DNA of 24,382 bases from a virus. Shown here piece after piece: positions 1 to 4,870 of the stretch. The stretch spans positions 1-24,382 of the IMG/VR virus record IMGVR_UViG_3300023296_000160, one strand, 5' to 3'. The notes below the pieces were generated by a model, which saw only the letters and a list, made by a program, of their open reading frames with translations, searched no databases and had not been told where the DNA came from. The stretch's first letter is position 1; each line of letters starts with the position of its first letter. The position numbers and the translations under genes were made by a program.

Positions 1-80
1 ACTATTACTATTACTATTACTATTACTATTACTATACTATTACTATACTATTACTATACTATTACTATACTATACTATTA
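1..80. repeat. Compound ACTATT/ACTAT tandem repeat
   Basis: Five copies of ACTATT (1-30) are followed by three copies of the 11-mer ACTATACTATT (31-63) and then ACTAT-ACTAT-ACTATT. The tract has no open frame of note. It lies just upstream of the promoter and the small terminase gene, the usual place of cos or pac and of terminase-binding repeats in lambda-like phages. A role in terminase binding is inference. It begins at the window edge, so its full length is unknown. Confidence 0.9.
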
Positions 81-85
81 CAAAG

Positions 86-105
86 TTGTACCAAATTGTA
101 CCAAA
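86..105. repeat. Tandem 10-bp direct repeat TTGTACCAAA
   Basis: Two exact adjacent copies of TTGTACCAAA occupy 86-95 and 96-105. Their spacing is one helical turn, and they end 13 bases before the -35 box. This is a typical position for an activator or other regulator site. The A/T tract that follows (103-117) could act as an UP element. Protein binding is inferred. Confidence 0.6.
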
Positions 106-118
106 TTAAATTTAATAC

Positions 119-147
119 TTGACATTCGAGGTCAGATTACATATAAT
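119..147 (+). promoter_or_regulatory. Perfect sigma70 promoter of packaging operon
   Basis: The -35 box TTGACA (119-124) and the -10 box TATAAT (142-147) are separated by 17 bp, an exact consensus match. Transcription would normally start about seven bases after the -10 box, at or next to the ATG at 154. The small terminase mRNA would then have no leader. No Shine-Dalgarno sequence precedes that ATG, which agrees with this. A partial dyad, TGAC-N7-GTCA (120-134), overlaps the -35 box. Confidence 0.85.
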
Positions 148-153
148 TCAAAC

Positions 154-603
154 ATGGCAAAAAATCTTGTAATATCACCGGAAAACCTCACAATCGCAAA
201 CGCTTACCTTGAATTCGGTGGAGCTGCGGAAGCAGCAATGTCTCTGGGAATCACACCGCGAGAGGTGACGGATACGATAGAAAAGGGTGAGATTAAAAGG
301 TACATTGATGCTATATATCTAGACTCAGGTTATAGGAATAGATTTAAACTGGCAGAAGTCATGGATAAACTATTAGACATGAAACTAGAAGAAATGGACG
401 AAACGGAAATGGGTTCAAAGAAGGACATTCTAGAAGTATTGGCGTTTGCACACAAAATGCGTCAAGATGAGATGAAACTCGAAACTGAAAGAATGAAAGC
501 CGCTAACGGCCCCGCCACGACCCAGGTAAACATTGGTGATATGCCTTTTCAAGGCAAGTATGGTGAGTTGATGCAACAACTTATAGTACAAGACGAGGAA
601 TAA
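154..603 (+). CDS. terS: Terminase small subunit
   Basis: A 149-residue protein that probably recognises the packaging site and recruits the large subunit to phage DNA. Residues 12-50 form a helix-turn-helix-like segment (LTIANAYLEFGGAAEAAMSL, then GITPREV). The charged helical middle (about 60-115) fits the oligomerisation region of small terminases, and the tail has the shape of a large-subunit contact (GKYGELMQQL, 134-143). It is the first gene of an operon that leads to the large subunit. The ATG at 154 has no ribosome binding site and lies six bases after the -10 box. The next in-frame ATG would delete the DNA-binding segment, so 154 is kept and translation is probably leaderless. The stop overlaps the next start as TAATG. 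Confidence 0.8.
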   Translation: MAKNLVISPENLTIANAYLEFGGAAEAAMSLGITPREVTDTIEKGEIKRYIDAIYLDSGYRNRFKLAEVMDKLLDMKLEEMDETEMGSKKDILEVLAFAHKMRQDEMKLETERMKAANGPATTQVNIGDMPFQGKYGELMQQLIVQDEE

Positions 604-983
604 TGTGGGAACTAATAAATAAGATAGCTGATTTCTTAATCGGACTTTTTAATCGTTACAATCCTTCAACTGAAAAATCATTTTTAGAAAAGAGAAAAAG
701 CTTAGCTCACTCACAAGTATGGTTGCTAGATATCTTTGAGACTGATCAATCCCTTAAACTGGATACGTTTCAAGTCTTTGAAATCTGGGAGCCTATAATG
801 GTTGAGCGTACTGAACACCCCCCTGAATTCTTTAGCGTTGATGGCGTATTTACCCGCTTGAAAGACCTAGAGGACGACTCATTCATCTCACGATCTGTAG
901 TACGTGGCAAAACAATGTGGACAATGTCCGATGCCTACGTTGCTGATTTCGTACCACGCACAATGGACTTATATGATAGTTAG
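603..983 (+). CDS. Hypothetical protein, possible winged helix, in packaging operon
   Basis: A 126-residue protein that I do not recognise as a named family. The N-terminus (residues 1-19) is an amphipathic, hydrophobic helix rich in W, L, I and F. Residues about 52-116 resemble a winged helix-turn-helix: a helix around DTFQVFEIWEP, a possible recognition helix around VFTRLKDLEDD ending in SFISR, and a hairpin-like wing RSVVRGKTMWTMS. The start overlaps the small terminase stop (TAATG), with GAGGA at 595-599 upstream, and the end overlaps the next gene by 11 bases. This coupling suggests a role in packaging or its control. DNA binding is a structural guess from the residue pattern. Confidence 0.6.
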   Translation: MWELINKIADFLIGLFNRYNPSTEKSFLEKRKSLAHSQVWLLDIFETDQSLKLDTFQVFEIWEPIMVERTEHPPEFFSVDGVFTRLKDLEDDSFISRSVVRGKTMWTMSDAYVADFVPRTMDLYDS

Positions 984-1545
984 TAAACAACTGTCCCCGC
1001 CGCAGGCTGCTGTTATAGCTGCGGTTAAGGACTACTCTTACGTTACAGCCGCCTTCCCCCGTAGCGGAGGAAAAGGCTATGTAGCTCGCAAATGTGCTAT
1101 GACTTACGCTAATGAACACCCTGGTGCTCAAGTGCTGGTTGTCTGCATCTCACCTCAAGAATCTTATAAACAATATAATGCTGAATCTGTAAATCGTAAT
1201 CGCGATTTCTATTCCATTCTACTACATAACGGTTCTACCATTCTATTCTCTAATCATCCCTCTCCTTCAGACTTTACAATCTTTGATGACGTATATCCTA
1301 ACTATGCTGATATAGATCGCGGGAAGTTCTTATTCCTTGCTACTCCTATAGTTGATATGGATGGGAAGGCTGATATATTTACTGAAATATACAATCGAGG
1401 GTTTGACGAAGCATTTCCTGAATGGATATCTATTCATTCTACCTATCTAGATTGTACTCATTGGGAGAACGGCGAAGTTGATCGTATGCGAGTAGCTATA
1501 TCCGAAAAGGCGTTTAAAGAGGACTTCGAAGTAGAATGGAAGTAA
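973..1545 (+). CDS. Truncated, motif-degenerate large-terminase-like ATPase domain protein
   Basis: A 190-residue protein that aligns by eye with residues about 37-253 of the large terminase encoded next to it. Shared landmarks are PPQ (9-11 against 40-42), R..GK.Y.A, PG..VL, NGST, FD, a TP motif, and closely similar ends (RGFDEAFPEWISIH against RGFSDDYPSWVSIH). Catalytic motifs differ. The P-loop reads PRSGGKG (29-35), keeping Lys34 but with Gly in place of Thr. The Walker B region is FTIFDD (101-106), with Asp in place of Glu. The coupling motif is FLATP in place of FISTP. No nuclease domain is present. ATG 973 is preferred because it overlaps the upstream gene by only 11 bases; ATG 928 or GTG 904 in the same frame are possible. 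It overlaps the true terminase by 10 bases. It may be a partner or regulator of the motor, or a remnant. Confidence 0.75.
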   Translation: MIVSKQLSPPQAAVIAAVKDYSYVTAAFPRSGGKGYVARKCAMTYANEHPGAQVLVVCISPQESYKQYNAESVNRNRDFYSILLHNGSTILFSNHPSPSDFTIFDDVYPNYADIDRGKFLFLATPIVDMDGKADIFTEIYNRGFDEAFPEWISIHSTYLDCTHWENGEVDRMRVAISEKAFKEDFEVEWK

Positions 1546-2849
1546 GTAGAGCTGATATATCCTGGGATACTGTAGTTGAGTATCCCGCTACCGAGAGGTT
1601 CCTAAAGCTTCCTGTTAAGAAATATCTTAGCTTGCTTGGAATTGAGCCGGCCCCGCCTCAGATTGCTATTATCAACGCAATTAACTGCCCTAAGTATCGT
1701 TTCATTGTAGCTGCCATTTCTAGACGTACTGGTAAGACCTATATAGCTAATATCATAGCTCAACTGGTTGCTTTAGTACCTGGATGCAATGTACTTATAA
1801 TGTCGCCTAACTACTCACTTTCTCAAATCTCATTTGAGCTGCAACGTCAGCTTATCCGTAACTTTGAGCTAGAAGTGGCACGAGACAACTCAAAAGACAA
1901 GGTTATCGAACTGACTAACGGGTCAACGGTGCGTATGGGTTCTGTAACTCAAGCTGACTCTGTTGTTGGACGTTCATACAACTTTATCTTGTTCGACGAA
2001 GCCGCACTATCTAGTATGGGTGAACAAGCTTTCAATATTAACCTTAGACCAACACTTGATGTAACTGACGCCAACGGGCGTGAGATTTCTAAGGCTATCT
2101 TCATATCAACACCTCGTGGTCGAAACAACTGGTTCGCTAAGTTCTACGAACGTGGCTTTAGCGACGACTATCCATCGTGGGTGTCAATTCATGCGACGTG
2201 GCATGATAACCCTCGGGCTTCTGAGCAAGATATCAAAGAAGCACAAATCGGTATGTCTACAAACGAGTTCCGTCAAGAATACCTTGCTGACTTTTGTGTG
2301 TTCGAGGGTCAAATCTGGAACTTTGATACGGATGAGTGCGTGAAGGACTTATCAGAAATGAGCTTCAACAACTATGAGATCATATCCGGGCTTGACGTTG
2401 GTTTCCGTGATCCTACGGCTATGGCCGTAATCGCCACGGATGGAGAATATTTTTATGTTGTTGATGAGTATCTTAACGCTGGCTCTACAACGGCTCAACA
2501 AGCACACGAAGTTAAACGCCTCGAAGATAAGTATGGTATAGATTTTATCTTCATAGACTCAGCAGCCGCGCAAACAAAATACGACTTTGCAGTTGAACAT
2601 GATATTAACTGTATAAATGCTACTAAATCAAGATTGGATGGTATCGCTTTCGTAGGCAATATTATAGAATCAGGTAGACTAATAGTTGATCAGAAATGTA
2701 CTCATACTTTAGAGACATTAGATCAGTATAGATGGGATGCTAATCCTAACCTTACAATCGAGAAGCCAATTCACGATGATTACTGTCACATGGCGGATGC
2801 ACTCAGGTATGCTATTTATACACACCAAGCGAATGCACTGTCTTTCTAA
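1536..2849 (+). CDS. terL: Terminase large subunit
   Basis: The 437-residue motor and nuclease that drives DNA into the prohead and cuts genome units. The N-terminal ATPase has Walker A SRRTGKT (62-68), Walker B ILFDE (151-155) and coupling motif STPRG (191-195). The C-terminal RNase H-like nuclease has the expected acidic residues: Asp287 in GLDVG, Asp341 in FIDS, and Asp414/415 with Asp421 in HDDYCHMADAL. The length suits a compact terminase with both domains intact. The start ATG lies inside the end of the terminase-like gene, giving a 10-base overlap and probable translational coupling. It ends the first operon; the next gene has its own promoter. Confidence 0.95.
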   Translation: MEVSRADISWDTVVEYPATERFLKLPVKKYLSLLGIEPAPPQIAIINAINCPKYRFIVAAISRRTGKTYIANIIAQLVALVPGCNVLIMSPNYSLSQISFELQRQLIRNFELEVARDNSKDKVIELTNGSTVRMGSVTQADSVVGRSYNFILFDEAALSSMGEQAFNINLRPTLDVTDANGREISKAIFISTPRGRNNWFAKFYERGFSDDYPSWVSIHATWHDNPRASEQDIKEAQIGMSTNEFRQEYLADFCVFEGQIWNFDTDECVKDLSEMSFNNYEIISGLDVGFRDPTAMAVIATDGEYFYVVDEYLNAGSTTAQQAHEVKRLEDKYGIDFIFIDSAAAQTKYDFAVEHDINCINATKSRLDGIAFVGNIIESGRLIVDQKCTHTLETLDQYRWDANPNLTIEKPIHDDYCHMADALRYAIYTHQANALSF

Positions 2850-2868
2850 TCCAATCAAAAAATAACAG

Positions 2869-2897
2869 TTGACATACTATGTCTAGATTGATATAAT
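2869..2897 (+). promoter_or_regulatory. Perfect sigma70 promoter of head operon
   Basis: The -35 box TTGACA (2869-2874) and the -10 box TATAAT (2892-2897) are 17 bp apart, the same exact consensus as the promoter at 119-147. The dyad GACAT-ACT-ATGTC (2871-2883) overlaps the -35 box and the spacer. An ATG lies at 2905, seven bases after the -10 box. A transcript from here would start at or very near that ATG. Confidence 0.85.
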
Positions 2898-2904
2898 TTT
2901 TTAA

Positions 2905-3159
2905 ATGCGAGAATCTGAATTATTTATAAATAACGTGAAACGAACCCATCCTACAGTGCACTATATAGGAACAGCGGGTACGTCCTCAGATTCGTACGTT
3001 AACAGAATTTATCTACATGGGAAATCAGAATGGCCGAACTCAAACGTGACCTTGTTAAATATGTCCGAGATAGAGCCAAATCAGGGTACGATAAAGGCCC
3101 CATTTGTGCAATTTGCGGAACAACAGAAGTCTTGGAATTCCATCACTACTCAGGGCTAA
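2905..3159 (+). CDS. Possible small leaderless ORF overlapping HNH gene
   Basis: An 84-codon frame beginning seven bases after the -10 box of the second promoter, without a ribosome binding site. The last 130 bases overlap the HNH gene in another frame, so only about the first 42 codons are free of other coding demands. I do not recognise the product. The arrangement copies that of the small terminase start, which favours a leaderless gene. Alternatively, 2905-3029 is simply the 5' untranslated leader of the HNH mRNA. Confidence 0.3.
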   Translation: MRESELFINNVKRTHPTVHYIGTAGTSSDSYVNRIYLHGKSEWPNSNVTLLNMSEIEPNQGTIKAPFVQFAEQQKSWNSITTQG

Positions 3160-3398
3160 CAGAATTATTAGACCAGTGGACGAAAGGTAAGCCTATTACC
3201 ACTGAAGAAGAAATATTAGCGGTAAGGGATCAATTTATTACTGAACACCATAAAGAACTATACGAGGACACTGTAACTTTATGCAAAACCCATCATCTTA
3301 AACTACATTCCATCTATGGGAAAAGACCTACATTAAATACTGCTATTAAGCAGGCTAGATGGGTAGAGAAGCAGAGAGTAAAAAATGGCATGGTTTAA
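3030..3398 (+). CDS. HNH endonuclease
   Basis: A 122-residue HNH-type nuclease. Likely zinc ligands are Cys26 and Cys29 (CAIC), then Cys85 and His88 (CKTH). The catalytic His lies in FHHY (38-39), and later His residues are H89 and H93. The position where most family members have Asn reads Asp80 (EDTVTLC), so the motif looks like H-D-H. HNH proteins beside terminase and portal genes are common in cos phages, where HK97 gp74-type proteins assist cos cleavage; a free-standing homing nuclease is the alternative. A modest GGGA at 3019-3022 precedes the ATG. The end overlaps the portal start by 14 bases. Confidence 0.85.
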   Translation: MAELKRDLVKYVRDRAKSGYDKGPICAICGTTEVLEFHHYSGLTELLDQWTKGKPITTEEEILAVRDQFITEHHKELYEDTVTLCKTHHLKLHSIYGKRPTLNTAIKQARWVEKQRVKNGMV

Positions 3399-4611
3399 GG
3401 ATAAAGTTGATAAGGATATAGAGAAAGCAAACCCAAGTCAAGGGTTGATATCTATGGAAGCTGGAACTAATATTTCTAGCAAAGAGAACATCCTTAAGTA
3501 CACTAGATTCTACGAAGAAATTGAAGTTGTTAACCGTGGCGTTAACATGATCGTAGATGATGTAGCAGACATTCCTTGTAGGGTGGCCTCTAAAGTACCT
3601 GAAACACGAGAAAAGCTTGCAATCACACCTTTAGCCTCAGGCGGGGTCAAAAGAGCTAGAGTTGAAGCTATACTTAATTTTGAACCAAATCCTTTTCAAG
3701 ACATAAATTCATTCAAGAGAAATCTTATCATGGATTTTATACTAGAAGGCAACATATTTATCTACTGGGATGGAGCGTACATTTACCACCTTCCAGCTAA
3801 GAACATGACAGTTATCCCCGACAGGAAGAACTATATCGCAGGCTACGAATATGCTGGCCTAGATGAATACAACACCGACGAGATCATCCACATTAAAGAG
3901 AACAGTGGGCGTTCTATTTACCGAGGTGTACCAAGACTTAAAGCAGCAGCTAGAACGATGCAACTTCTAGATGACATGCGAACTTTTCAAGACACTTTCT
4001 TTAAGAATGGCGCTATCCCAGGTCTTATCATCAAAACACCTAATGTGATGAGTGAGAAGATCAAAGAACGTACTCTTAGAAACTGGGCACAGAAATACAA
4101 CCCTAGAAGTGGCGGAAATCGTCCTATGATTGTAGACGGTGGCACAGAGATTACTACTCTTACTGATATAGACTTTAAGAAGATAGGATTCCAAGAGAGT
4201 ATTGTTGAGAACGAAAAGATTATACTGAAAGCATTGGGCATTCCACCAATTTTAATGGACGGAGGCAACAATGCTAACATTAGACCAAATCAAAGACTAT
4301 ATTACTTAGAAACTATCATTCCGATTGTTAGAAAACTAAACTATGCGTTTGAGAGATTCTTTGGGTTTAAGATAGAAGAAGACGTTTCAGGTATCCCAGC
4401 CCTACAACCTGAACTAAAAGAAGCCGCAGCCTACTATTCAACATTAGTTAATGGCGGAATCTTAGCAGGTAACGAAGGACGTGTGGGCTTGGGACATGAG
4501 CCTATGGAAGACCCAGAAATGGACAAAATTAGAATACCTCAAAACATAGCAGGTAGTGCTGTAGATGCCACTCAAGGTGGCAGACCAGAAGGAGATTCAC
4601 CAGATGAATAG
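3385..4611 (+). CDS. Portal protein, HK97 type
   Basis: A 408-residue portal, expected as a twelve-subunit ring at one capsid vertex that serves as the DNA channel and terminase dock. The sequence has the family pattern: an N-terminal segment with NRGVNMIVDDVADIPC, then EGNIFIYW, a central IIHIKENSG with YRGVPRLKAAA, and FKKIGFQES followed by ILKALGIPPILM. A flexible, acidic, Gly/Pro-rich tail ends the protein. The length matches HK97-type portals. It starts within the end of the HNH gene and overlaps the next gene by 8 bases. Confidence 0.93.
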   Translation: MAWFKDKVDKDIEKANPSQGLISMEAGTNISSKENILKYTRFYEEIEVVNRGVNMIVDDVADIPCRVASKVPETREKLAITPLASGGVKRARVEAILNFEPNPFQDINSFKRNLIMDFILEGNIFIYWDGAYIYHLPAKNMTVIPDRKNYIAGYEYAGLDEYNTDEIIHIKENSGRSIYRGVPRLKAAARTMQLLDDMRTFQDTFFKNGAIPGLIIKTPNVMSEKIKERTLRNWAQKYNPRSGGNRPMIVDGGTEITTLTDIDFKKIGFQESIVENEKIILKALGIPPILMDGGNNANIRPNQRLYYLETIIPIVRKLNYAFERFFGFKIEEDVSGIPALQPELKEAAAYYSTLVNGGILAGNEGRVGLGHEPMEDPEMDKIRIPQNIAGSAVDATQGGRPEGDSPDE

Positions 4612-4867
4612 AAAGACTACACTAGATACATTAGTCAAATTCTTCGAGGATAAAGGCAAGGTACTTACTAAAGACGAGTATGCAGCTTGCGAAGACAAAC
4701 CATTAGACGTACGTATGGTTAAACGTTACTGGGGTTCTTGGAACCGCGTAATGGCTGCTTCAGCTAGAAAGATGGTAGTTGCAGATGTTGTTGTCGCAAA
4801 GAAGCCTGTAGTTAAAGTCACTTCTATGGCAAACCTTGAAGTAGACACAGACCTAGACTCGGAGTAA
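4604..4867 (+). CDS. Small protein with homing-endonuclease-associated repeat-like fold
   Basis: An 87-residue protein. Residues 7-55 resemble one homing endonuclease associated repeat: helix LDTLVKFFEDKGKVLTKDEY, then a short basic helix ending in YWGSWNRVMAAS, which matches the usual FGSWN..L.AAG ending. The C-terminal third is Val/Lys-rich, then acidic. No nuclease domain is present. ATG 4604 is chosen because AAGGAG (4589-4594) lies nine bases upstream; an upstream in-frame ATG at 4565 has no such site. It sits between portal and protease/capsid, overlaps the portal stop by 8 bases, and ends three bases before the next gene. Its role is unknown: DNA-binding, or a minor head component. Confidence 0.7.
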   Translation: MNRKTTLDTLVKFFEDKGKVLTKDEYAACEDKPLDVRMVKRYWGSWNRVMAASARKMVVADVVVAKKPVVKVTSMANLEVDTDLDSE

Positions 4868-4870
4868 CCT

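Noticed and set aside
1-80. The ACTAT-type tract as a CRISPR array
   Set aside because: There are no spacers: the repeat units are 5-6 bases long and contiguous.
904-972. GTG-started extension of the terminase-like protein
   Set aside because: It would overlap the upstream gene by 80 bases, has no ribosome binding site, and the similarity to the large terminase begins only after Met at 973.
883-1131. Antisense open frame across the junction of the 126-aa and terminase-like genes
   Set aside because: It is fully covered by two plus-strand genes with family or operon support and shows no recognisable protein features.
2080-2343. Plus-strand 87-codon frame inside the large terminase gene
   Set aside because: It lies wholly within the terminase coding region in another frame, with no ribosome binding site or recognisable product.
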